A DNA stretch of 11,656 nt, taken from the NCBI GenBank assembly GCA_964603915.1, contig CAZRWU010000100.1:1-11656 (forward strand), read 5' to 3'. Below, piece after piece: positions 5,666 through 11,656 of the stretch; the stretch's first letter is position 1; every line of letters begins with the position of its first letter. The position numbers were made by a program, and so were the translations under genes. This DNA comes from REEP01 sp964603915 (lineage in GTDB: Bacteria; Pseudomonadota; Alphaproteobacteria; Rhodospirillales; Defluviicoccaceae). Below the pieces are notes generated by a model. That model was not told the origin of the DNA. It worked only from the letters and a program-made list of their open reading frames with translations, and did no database searches.

Positions 5666-6121
5666 GTGGCCGACCTTCAAGGCGTGATTCGCGTGGCCAA
5701 GGCGTCGGTCGACGACCGGCGTCGGGATCTTGCCGCGCTGCTGCGGCAGGCTGAAGATCTGAGCGATCGGCGCCTCGTCCTTGAACAGGATCTGGCCCGG
5801 GAGCGGGAAATCGCGCAGAACGCGCACAGCAGCGAATGCGTGTATCTCGGACCCTATCTCGCCGCTGTCGTCGCGCGCTGCCGCCAGATCGACGCCGCCG
5901 CCGCTGCCGTCGCGGCGGACATCGAGATTGCGCGCGGGGCTCTGGGCGATGCCTACCGTGAGCTTCGAGGCCTGGAACTCGCCGACGAAAGCCGCGCGCG
6001 CCGGCGGGCGGAAGCGCGAGCGCGGCGAGAACGGGATGAACTGGATGAAGTGGGACTGCGCCGTCACCGGCAGGCATGGTCCCACCGGTCATCGCCTCCC
6101 GTCGGTGAAATCGTAGCTTAA
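5666..6121 (+). CDS. fliJ: Flagellar export protein FliJ
   Basis: A 151-aa, strongly charged, almost wholly helical protein that fits FliJ, the coiled-coil stalk inside the FliI hexamer that links the ATPase to FlhA and helps recycle export chaperones. Heptad-rich stretches run from about residue 10 to 60 (QAEDLSDRRLVLEQDLARER) and 70 to 130, the latter ending in an Arg/Glu-rich helix (RARRRAEARARRERDEL). FliJ proteins are poorly conserved, so the call rests mainly on position directly behind fliI, size and coiled-coil character. The start is a GTG, 6 bases after the fliI TAG; translation is probably coupled to fliI since no clear ribosome-binding site stands alone. The C-terminal 20 residues (WSHRSSPPVGEIVA) are not helical. 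Confidence 0.85.
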   Translation: MADLQGVIRVAKASVDDRRRDLAALLRQAEDLSDRRLVLEQDLAREREIAQNAHSSECVYLGPYLAAVVARCRQIDAAAAAVAADIEIARGALGDAYRELRGLELADESRARRRAEARARRERDELDEVGLRRHRQAWSHRSSPPVGEIVA

Positions 6122-6193
6122 CTTAATCGATCTTGTTGTTGCACTGCACAAGGATCAAGATGGAGTCGCCATGGTCAACGGGAGGCGATTCCG

Positions 6194-7075
6194 ATGCGCA
6201 ATGAAGCCGGCCTTTGCGGACGTGGTTCGTTGCCGCATGCAGGAAACAACAACCGCCTTATCGTAATCGTGATTGCCTGTTGCATACTCATCGCACCCGA
6301 ACCGACGCCGGCGGTGGGACCGGATTTCCTCCACGAGGAGATTGGGGTGGACTATGACGAGCTTGCGACCAACGTCCAGGAAGCATACGCTAAGGCTTGG
6401 TCGCTGACGCTGCAGGCGTCGCGGCTGCTTTTTCCCGATGACGGCGATGAATTCGCGCCCGATGCGGCTGATGCGGCCAAGGGGCTTTACGAATCTTCGA
6501 TCGCCCTGATCCGCGAGACCGAAAGCACGTACAGCCAAGCCTTCGCCAAGATTCCCCTACTGTTTGTTCAGCTTGAATATCTGGTCGTGAAGAACATGAG
6601 CGGCATGGCGGCGATCTTGTCTTACCAGGGCGATCTCGATGCGGCCCACGCCATGCGCCTGACGCTGATTGGCGAGGCTGAAGAGCATCGGGCGCGCATC
6701 GCCTACGCCATCGAGCGCAACATTCTGCCACAGTTCCACAGCCAGTACTGGGAGGCTGATGACGGTTTTCGCCAGCTTTTGGCGGAATCGTACGTCTGGA
6801 TGGGCGTTGACGCCGAAACCATCGGCAATATCGACATGGCGCGCGCGAATTACATCATTGCGCTTGAACTAAGCACTCATGAGGAAGGGCGGGAAGCAAT
6901 TCGCGCTCTCCTTGATCGCTTGGATTTCATGCACCAGAAAACGGTGCTGACCGCAGGCGGCGAGGGGGGCGCTCCGGATCCGGCCAATCCAAAGGCCGCA
7001 GATCGGTTGCCGCCGCCGGCCAGTCTTGGCAAGCTCGATCCGGTCCCGACGAGCACTGGCGCATCAAGCCGTTAG
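6194..7075 (+). CDS. Unidentified exported or membrane-anchored helical protein in flagellar cluster
   Basis: A 293-aa protein I do not recognise. A hydrophobic stretch at 22-34 after a polar N-terminus looks like a signal anchor or an atypical signal peptide, so the bulk is probably periplasmic. The rest is mainly helical. Two segments resemble tetratricopeptide-type helix pairs: about 135-165 (AAILSYQGDLDAAHAMRLT) and about 200-245 (DMARANYIIALELSTHEEG). The C-terminal 45 residues are Pro/Gly/Ala-rich and probably disordered. The start is well supported: GGGAGGCG lies 7 bases before the ATG. It follows fliJ by 72 bases on the same strand and converges on flhG with a 15-base gap, so a flagellar role is plausible by position only. 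A 14-codon ORF (6160-6204) overlaps its start. Confidence 0.8.
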   Translation: MRNEAGLCGRGSLPHAGNNNRLIVIVIACCILIAPEPTPAVGPDFLHEEIGVDYDELATNVQEAYAKAWSLTLQASRLLFPDDGDEFAPDAADAAKGLYESSIALIRETESTYSQAFAKIPLLFVQLEYLVVKNMSGMAAILSYQGDLDAAHAMRLTLIGEAEEHRARIAYAIERNILPQFHSQYWEADDGFRQLLAESYVWMGVDAETIGNIDMARANYIIALELSTHEEGREAIRALLDRLDFMHQKTVLTAGGEGGAPDPANPKAADRLPPPASLGKLDPVPTSTGASSR

Positions 7076-7089
7076 GCTGCCGAAGCAGC
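7076..7089. terminator. Short hairpin in the gap between convergent genes
   Basis: GCTGC-CGAA-GCAGC forms a 5-bp stem with a CGAA tetraloop and fills almost the whole 15-base gap between the stop of the unknown gene (7075) and the stop of flhG (7091). There is no T-run on either strand, so it would be a weak terminator at best; it may simply be chance. Confidence 0.3.
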
Positions 7090-7090
7090 G

Positions 7091-7894
7091 TCATCGAATG
7101 GCAGCGGCGGCGAGAAGCGTCATGGCGATCGCCTCAACGTCGGACGCCGCCGCGCTTGCGGGAAACCGGGTCAAAAGAGGTTCTTGATTGCGAATGGCTT
7201 CGCGCACGCGGATGTCGCGACGAACGACGCCCAGAAGCGGCGGCGAAAACTTGAGGAACCGGTGGCATGTGGTCTGCAACGTCTGGTAAGTGCGCTCGCC
7301 ATCCGCCGCCGAACTGGCCATGTTGATCACGATGCGGATGTCGGTTCCGGGGCGCTCCGACTGGGTCAGCTTGATGAAGGCGTAAGCGTCCGTCAGCGAT
7401 GTCGGCTCGTCGGTGACCACGACCGCGCAGATCCCAGCTTGACCGGCCAGCAGTCTGACCGTCTGCTCGACGCCCGCGCCGATATCGAGCACGACCCGCT
7501 CATAACCTTTCGCCAGGGTGCCAAGATCGCCGATCAGCATCCGCAGTCGGCTGGCGGGCACATGGGCGAGCTTTCCGGAGCCGGACCTGCCGGCGATGAT
7601 GTCAAAGCCGCCGCGGGAATAATGTATGGCGGCCTCGGTCAGCGTCAGGTTGCCGCTCAGTACGGCGGCGAGATCCTGCTGGCTCGCATGCAATCCCAAC
7701 TGGATGTCGACGTTGGCAAGGCCGAGATCGCCGTCAAAAAGGAGTGTCCGCTGACCATTCTTGGCAAGAGCATGACTCAGCGTGATCGCGAACCAGGTCT
7801 TACCCACTCCGCCCTTTCCCGATGCGACGGAAATCATGTTGCGGCTTTTGGCCAACGGCGCCGGACGCGGCATTGGCAGGGGAGCGAACGTCAT
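7091..7894 (-). CDS. flhG: FlhG/FleN-type MinD-like ATPase, flagellar number regulator
   Basis: A 267-aa member of the MinD/ParA ATPase family that limits the number of flagella and works against FlhF. The deviant Walker A is GKGGVGKT at 26-33 with both lysines. It is followed by LLFDGDLGLANVDIQLGL at 52-69 (Walker A' with D54 and D56), the signature that separates FlhG from other MinD-like proteins. VVLDIGAG marks the Walker B strand. The N-terminal 19 residues are Pro-rich (FAPLPMPRPAPLAK) and lack the DQAxxLR motif that activates the FlhF GTPase in studied FlhG proteins. The start ATG overlaps the flhF stop as ATGA, so translation is coupled to flhF. It is the last gene of the flbD-flhA-flhF-flhG order. 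Confidence 0.92.
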   Translation of the reverse strand: MTFAPLPMPRPAPLAKSRNMISVASGKGGVGKTWFAITLSHALAKNGQRTLLFDGDLGLANVDIQLGLHASQQDLAAVLSGNLTLTEAAIHYSRGGFDIIAGRSGSGKLAHVPASRLRMLIGDLGTLAKGYERVVLDIGAGVEQTVRLLAGQAGICAVVVTDEPTSLTDAYAFIKLTQSERPGTDIRIVINMASSAADGERTYQTLQTTCHRFLKFSPPLLGVVRRDIRVREAIRNQEPLLTRFPASAAASDVEAIAMTLLAAAAIR

Positions 7895-8964
7895 GGAAGT
7901 GCCTCGCTGAACGAAGTGGGCGCCGGGTTCGGAACGGCGTGAGGAAGGATTGCCCGTGACAGCGCGACCGGGCTGAGTGGAACAAGCGAGTCGGCGGCGT
8001 GATGGCTGATGCCTCCATCCGAGAACGACATGCGCCCGGACTCGGCGGCGGCGAGAAGGCCGCCAAGCCTTCGCACGGCATCGAGCCGGGTCGCCAGCAG
8101 TCGGCGAAGGCGCAAAGAAGCGAACGCCGCGGCGCTGTCCATCATCTCCATCGCATCCCCTCCCGCGGGCAGGACCAGAATGGCTTCCGCCGCGGCGACC
8201 TCGGCCAGTTCGCCGAGCCGGTTGATGTCGCCGCCGATGAAGGGATTGGCCCCCGCCGTGTCGATCAGGACCGGACCGTCCGCGGCGGCGTCATTGCACC
8301 GGCGAAGGGCCGTGGCGAGTTCGACAGGCGAGGCGGCGGCAATCAGTTCGATGCCGAGAATGCGGGTGAACGCCTCCAACTGCTCGACGCCGCCCGCTCG
8401 CCTTGTATCGGTGGTGATAACGGTCGCCGTGCGGCCGGCGCGCCGCGCCCGTGTCGCCAGCTTGGCCACCGTCAACGTCTTTCCGGCGCCGCAGGGCCCA
8501 ACCAGCATCAACGGCCGCACGGCGATTTGCGGCGATAGCGGGTTGAAGCCGAACGTCTGGTCAAGGGCGCCGGCCAGCGCCGTCAGCGCTCCCGTGGCGT
8601 TCGCCATCGCCGCAGCGCGGATGAGCCGGTGCGCCAGGGGCCGGGGCACGCCATGAAAATTCAGCGCCTGCCCGATCTCTTCCTCAATGCCAGCGGCCGC
8701 GGGTGATTGACGATAGGGACTCTCGGTTTGCGAAGGCGCTTCACCCTGCCGCGCGTTGTGCGCCCGCCGGAGGTCCTCATTGTCCCTCTCCGCCGCTTCC
8801 GCGAGAATGTCTGGCGAGAGGTCGGGCTCTTCCATGGCGGCGGTGACCCGCGCGCCGCGGGCGTCCACCTGTGTCGAGACGATGATCGCATCCTCTCCCA
8901 TCTCCCGACGCACTCGCGTCATGGCCTGGGAGAGCGTCGCCGCGGTAAAGATCTTCAGACGCAT
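7891..8964 (-). CDS. flhF: Flagellar SRP-like GTPase FlhF
   Basis: A 357-aa SRP-family GTPase that places the flagellum at the cell pole and helps recruit early flagellar parts. The N-terminus (MRLKIFTAATLSQAMTRVRR, then EMGEDAIIVSTQ) is the typical FlhF opening. A low-complexity, charged region follows to about residue 90 and a helical N domain at about 91-140. The G domain has G1 GPCGAGKT at 156-163, G2 DTRRAGGVEQL starting at 186, G3 DTAG at 235-238 and G4 TRLD at 292-295. Compared with the usual DTYRIGA and TKLD there are substitutions, but the catalytic framework is intact. The C-terminus ends in a variable helix. It begins 9 bases after the flhA stop and overlaps flhG by 4 bases. The ribosome-binding site is weak, so coupling to flhA is likely. 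Confidence 0.94.
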   Translation of the reverse strand: MRLKIFTAATLSQAMTRVRREMGEDAIIVSTQVDARGARVTAAMEEPDLSPDILAEAAERDNEDLRRAHNARQGEAPSQTESPYRQSPAAAGIEEEIGQALNFHGVPRPLAHRLIRAAAMANATGALTALAGALDQTFGFNPLSPQIAVRPLMLVGPCGAGKTLTVAKLATRARRAGRTATVITTDTRRAGGVEQLEAFTRILGIELIAAASPVELATALRRCNDAAADGPVLIDTAGANPFIGGDINRLGELAEVAAAEAILVLPAGGDAMEMMDSAAAFASLRLRRLLATRLDAVRRLGGLLAAAESGRMSFSDGGISHHAADSLVPLSPVALSRAILPHAVPNPAPTSFSEALP

Positions 8965-8973
8965 CGCGCCGGC

Positions 8974-11097
8974 CTAAACCTGCCCGACGGTCTTGATCCG
9001 CGCCTTCGGCGAGATCTCGTTCTGCGACATGACAATCGTGCTCGGCCGGAACCTCTCGATGATCGAACGGACATAGGGCCGGATCGTCGGACTGGTGAGC
9101 AAAACAGGCGTTTCGCCCATCATGGCTTGCCGATCGAAAGCGCTGCGCACCCCGGCAATGAAACCCTGGACCTTGCTCGGCGGCATGGCGAGCTGGCGCT
9201 CGTCGCCGCTGCCGACGAGCGCCTCGGCAAAGGCCTGTTCCCATTCCGCGCTCAAGACCAGCAGCGGGATGAAGCCTTCGCTGTTGGTGGTCATGCCGCT
9301 GATCTGGCGGGCGAGACGGGCGCGGACATGCTCGGTGATCGTGGAGACGTTGCGGGTGTGGCCGCATGCCTCTGAAACTCCCTCCAGGATGTTCGGAAGA
9401 TCGCGGATGGAGATGCGCTCGCTCAAGAGGTTTTGGAGCACGCGCTGCACGCCGCCAAGCGAGATCCGAGCCGGGATCAGGTCGGCGACAAGCTTCTGGT
9501 GTTCCTTGTCCATCTCATCGAGAAGCTTTTGCGTCTCCGCGAACGAGAGAAGCTCCGCCATGTGATCCTTCACCACCTCCGTCACGTGGGTGGTGATGAC
9601 GGTGGCGGGATCGACGACCGTGTAGCCGCGAAACAGGGCTTCCTCGCGATGAAGGGGGTCGATCCACAATGCCGGAAGCCCGAACGTCGGCTCCTTGGTC
9701 TTTTCGCCAGCAATGGTGATGGTCTCCCCGCGTGGATCCATGACGAGCAGCATGTTGGCGCGCAGATCGCCCTCGCCCGCCGGAATCTCCTTGATCCGGA
9801 TCATGTAGGTGTTGGGGGGAAGCTGCATGTTGTCCTGGATGCGAACGCTGGGCATGACGAAGCCGATATCGCTCGCGAGCTGGCGGCGCAGCGCCTTGAT
9901 CTGGTCGGTCAGCCGGTGACCCTCGCCGCCGCCGCTGACCAGAGAGAGCAGGCCGTAGCCAAGCTCAAGGCGAATCTGGTCCATGTGCAGCGCGGTGGCG
10001 ATCGGCTCCTCGGCGACCGCCGCCGCCGGGGCGTCCGTTCCGGCGCGTGCGCTCTCTTCCTCCTGTCGCGCTTGCGCACTGCGATGGATCCGCCAGGCGC
10101 AACCGCCGGTGAGGCCGGCTAAAAGCAAGAACGGAACGGCGGGAATGCCCGGCAGCGCGGCAAGCGAGACGAGAAGGAACGAGGAGAGGCCAAGAACCTT
10201 GGGGCTGCCGCCAAGCTGACCAAACAGCGCGGTGTCCATGCGCCCGGTGACGCTTGCTTTCGTGACGATGAGGCCGGCCGCGGTAGAGACGATCAGCGCC
10301 GGCACCTGGGTCACCAAGCCGTCGCCGACCGTAAGGCGAGTGTAGGTATCCGCCGCTTCGGCGAAGCTGAGACCTTGCTGTGCGACGCCGACAATCATCC
10401 CGCCGACGATATTGATGAAGGTAATCAGCAATCCGGCGACGGCATCGCCGCGCGTGAACTTGGCTGCGCCGTCCATGGCGCCGAAGAAGTTGCTTTCGTC
10501 CTCCAGCGCCTGCCGCCGCGCCTTGGCCTCGTCCTCGCTGACCAGACCGGCCGACAGATCGGCGTCGATCGCCATCTGTTTGCCCGGCATGGCATCGAGG
10601 GTAAAGCGGGCGGAGACTTCGGCGATGCGCCCCGAGCCCTTGGTGATCACCACGAAGTTGACAAGGACGAGGATGATGAAAACGATCAGACCGATGACGA
10701 AGTTGCCGCCCATGACGAACCCGCCGAACGCCTCGATGACCTCGCCGGCGGCATCGGGTCCTTCATGGCCATGCGCGAGGATCAACCGCGTCGACGCCAG
10801 GTTGAGGGACAGGCGAACCATCGTCGCGAGCAACAGCACCGTCGGAAAGGCGTTGAAGTCGAGCGGCTTGCTCGCGAACAGCGCGGTCATCAGGATCAGG
10901 ACGGAGAATGTCACCGAGAACGCCAGGCAGACATCGAGGAGCCAACTCGGCAGCGGCAGGATCAGGACGACAAGAGTCGCGACAACGGCGAGAGCGAGAG
11001 CGATGTCGCTGCGCCCGAGCGCGCCGACCAGTCGGCTCTTGAGCCGCTGCGTAGTCGCGCCTTCGAGCGCGCGTGCCCCGAAGAGTGAGCCGCTCAT
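8974..11097 (-). CDS. flhA: Flagellar export gate protein FlhA
   Basis: The large membrane component of the flagellar type III export gate; its cytosolic ring docks chaperone-substrate complexes and the FliI-FliJ ATPase. The 707-aa product has about eight membrane helices within roughly 30-335, a linker at about 338-367 rich in Ala and Glu, and a cytosolic domain to the end. Signatures include SLNLASTRLIL at 97-107, GKQMAIDADLSAGLV at 172-186 with the conserved Asp near 178, AKFTRGDAVAGLLITFINI, and in the cytosolic part GVQRVLQNLLSERISIRDL. I placed the start at the ATG at 11097, giving MSGSLFG. A GTG at 11136 is in frame but has no ribosome-binding site and lies only 3 bases from the flbD stop. 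No mutation in conserved motifs was noticed. Confidence 0.96.
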   Translation of the reverse strand: MSGSLFGARALEGATTQRLKSRLVGALGRSDIALALAVVATLVVLILPLPSWLLDVCLAFSVTFSVLILMTALFASKPLDFNAFPTVLLLATMVRLSLNLASTRLILAHGHEGPDAAGEVIEAFGGFVMGGNFVIGLIVFIILVLVNFVVITKGSGRIAEVSARFTLDAMPGKQMAIDADLSAGLVSEDEAKARRQALEDESNFFGAMDGAAKFTRGDAVAGLLITFINIVGGMIVGVAQQGLSFAEAADTYTRLTVGDGLVTQVPALIVSTAAGLIVTKASVTGRMDTALFGQLGGSPKVLGLSSFLLVSLAALPGIPAVPFLLLAGLTGGCAWRIHRSAQARQEEESARAGTDAPAAAVAEEPIATALHMDQIRLELGYGLLSLVSGGGEGHRLTDQIKALRRQLASDIGFVMPSVRIQDNMQLPPNTYMIRIKEIPAGEGDLRANMLLVMDPRGETITIAGEKTKEPTFGLPALWIDPLHREEALFRGYTVVDPATVITTHVTEVVKDHMAELLSFAETQKLLDEMDKEHQKLVADLIPARISLGGVQRVLQNLLSERISIRDLPNILEGVSEACGHTRNVSTITEHVRARLARQISGMTTNSEGFIPLLVLSAEWEQAFAEALVGSGDERQLAMPPSKVQGFIAGVRSAFDRQAMMGETPVLLTSPTIRPYVRSIIERFRPSTIVMSQNEISPKARIKTVGQV

Positions 11098-11139
11098 CGC
11101 CGGATCTCTGGGTTCACGTTGATCTGGGCGCCCCACGGC

Positions 11140-11656
11140 TTACGCAAGCGTCCGCTCTCCCTCGCCGGGCATGGGAACGCTGAAGCCCTCGCCGGCATAC
11201 TGGCGCAGCTTGTTGCGCATGGTCCGGATCGAAATGCCAAGGATGTTGGCGGCATGCGTGCGATTGCCCAGGCAATGCTGCAGGGTATCGATAATCAGTT
11301 CGCGTTCGACATCGGCGACCGTGCGCCCGACCAGTACGCCGCCGGCGTCTGTGACCGAAGTCTCGTTCTTCTCGTTGACGCTTGCGGTGGCGAGCCTGCG
11401 GCCGCCGAGGACAATGGCTTCCGGGCCGATGCAGCCGTCGTCCGCCAGCAGGACGGCGCGGTGCATGGTATTCTCCAGCTCTCGTACGTTTCCCGGCCAG
11501 GAGTAACTCAGAAGGGCCTGCCTTCCTTCTGAAGTCAGAGTCGGCGCAGGCAGGCCGTTGGCCTCGGCGTACTTGTTGATGAAATGCTCGGCCAGCGCCT
11601 CGATGTCGCGCGGTCGCTCGCGCAGTGGTGGAATCGCGATGGTCACGACATTCAGT
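11140..11656 (-). CDS. flbD: FlbD-like sigma-54-dependent flagellar activator (partial, 5' end beyond window)
   Basis: Only the last 172 residues are in the window; the gene runs off its right edge. It starts within the AAA+ domain of an NtrC-family activator at LNVVTIAIPPLRERPRDI, followed by the sensor II region YSWPGNVRELENTMHRAVLL. It ends in a Fis-type helix-turn-helix (ERELIIDTLQHCLGNRTHAA, then NILGISIRTMRNKLRQY). The GAFTGA loop and any receiver domain lie outside. Position directly before flhA is the usual place of flbD in alphaproteobacteria, where it activates late flagellar promoters with sigma-54; FleQ-type naming is an alternative. The reading frame is open to the window end (the first whole codon is at 11653-11655), so it is not a short gene starting at 11646. 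The stop is TAA and flhA follows at once. Confidence 0.88.
   Translation of the reverse strand, partial: LNVVTIAIPPLRERPRDIEALAEHFINKYAEANGLPAPTLTSEGRQALLSYSWPGNVRELENTMHRAVLLADDGCIGPEAIVLGGRRLATASVNEKNETSVTDAGGVLVGRTVADVERELIIDTLQHCLGNRTHAANILGISIRTMRNKLRQYAGEGFSVPMPGEGERTLA

Noticed and set aside
4823..6085. 420-aa minus-strand ORF opposite fliI and fliJ
   Set aside because: It lies entirely antisense to two well-identified flagellar genes, and its composition is that of reverse-complemented coding sequence.
6118..6146. TTAACTTAA and TTGCA near the fliJ end as CtrA or sigma-54 sites
   Set aside because: Spacing fits neither the CtrA box nor the GG-N10-GC rule of sigma-54 promoters.
6187..6191. 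GANTC (CcrM-type methylation) sites at 1589-1593 and 6187-6191
   Set aside because: A 5-base palindrome with one free base is expected about every few hundred bases, so two occurrences near gene starts are not informative alone.
1..11656. CRISPR arrays, tRNA or rRNA genes, transposases, phage genes
   Set aside because: None seen on either strand: no spaced repeat array, no cloverleaf-like sequence and no mobile-element protein motifs.

Overview
The window comes from an alphaproteobacterium with a polar-type flagellar system, most like a Rhodospirillales-type lineage. The evidence is a CtrA-family master regulator divergent from fliI, a gene run flbD-flhA-flhF-flhG, a GcrA-like zinc-finger mini-protein, a UrtA-type urea-binding protein and GC-rich coding sequence. 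The species cannot be named from the sequence.

Layout. Positions 41-1339 (minus) encode the urea ABC transporter binding protein UrtA; the rest of that operon would lie to the left. Positions 1340-1742 are non-coding and hold several small palindromes. Positions 1743-1949 (plus) hold a small ORF that resembles the C-terminal Cys/His module of GcrA without its DNA-binding half. Positions 2065-2562 (minus) are a TspO/MBR membrane protein, followed by a divergent exported DUF4864-like protein (2671-3120, plus). A strong 11-bp stem (3229-3261) separates this from ctrA (3304-4050, minus).

The right two thirds are flagellar. fliI, fliJ and an unidentified exported or membrane-anchored helical protein (6194-7075) run on the plus strand. 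They converge on a minus-strand operon that reads flbD (its 3' part only, cut by the window edge), flhA, flhF and flhG. FliI and FliJ are the export ATPase and its stalk, FlhA is the export gate, FlhF and FlhG set flagellar site and number, and FlbD is a sigma-54 activator of flagellar genes.

The most striking observation is in the CtrA-like protein. The DNA-binding domain is essentially canonical, but the phospho-acceptor residue 51 is glutamate (codon GAG, 3898-3900) instead of aspartate. In addition, one residue of the Mg-binding acidic pair, position 8, is asparagine. E51 is exactly the substitution used as a phosphomimetic allele in Caulobacter. This may therefore be a naturally phosphorylation-independent CtrA placed beside a flagellar export operon. 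Other points of interest are a FlhG without the N-terminal FlhF-activating motif, the stand-alone GcrA-like module, the unknown flagellar-cluster gene and two short upstream ORFs that overlap gene starts.
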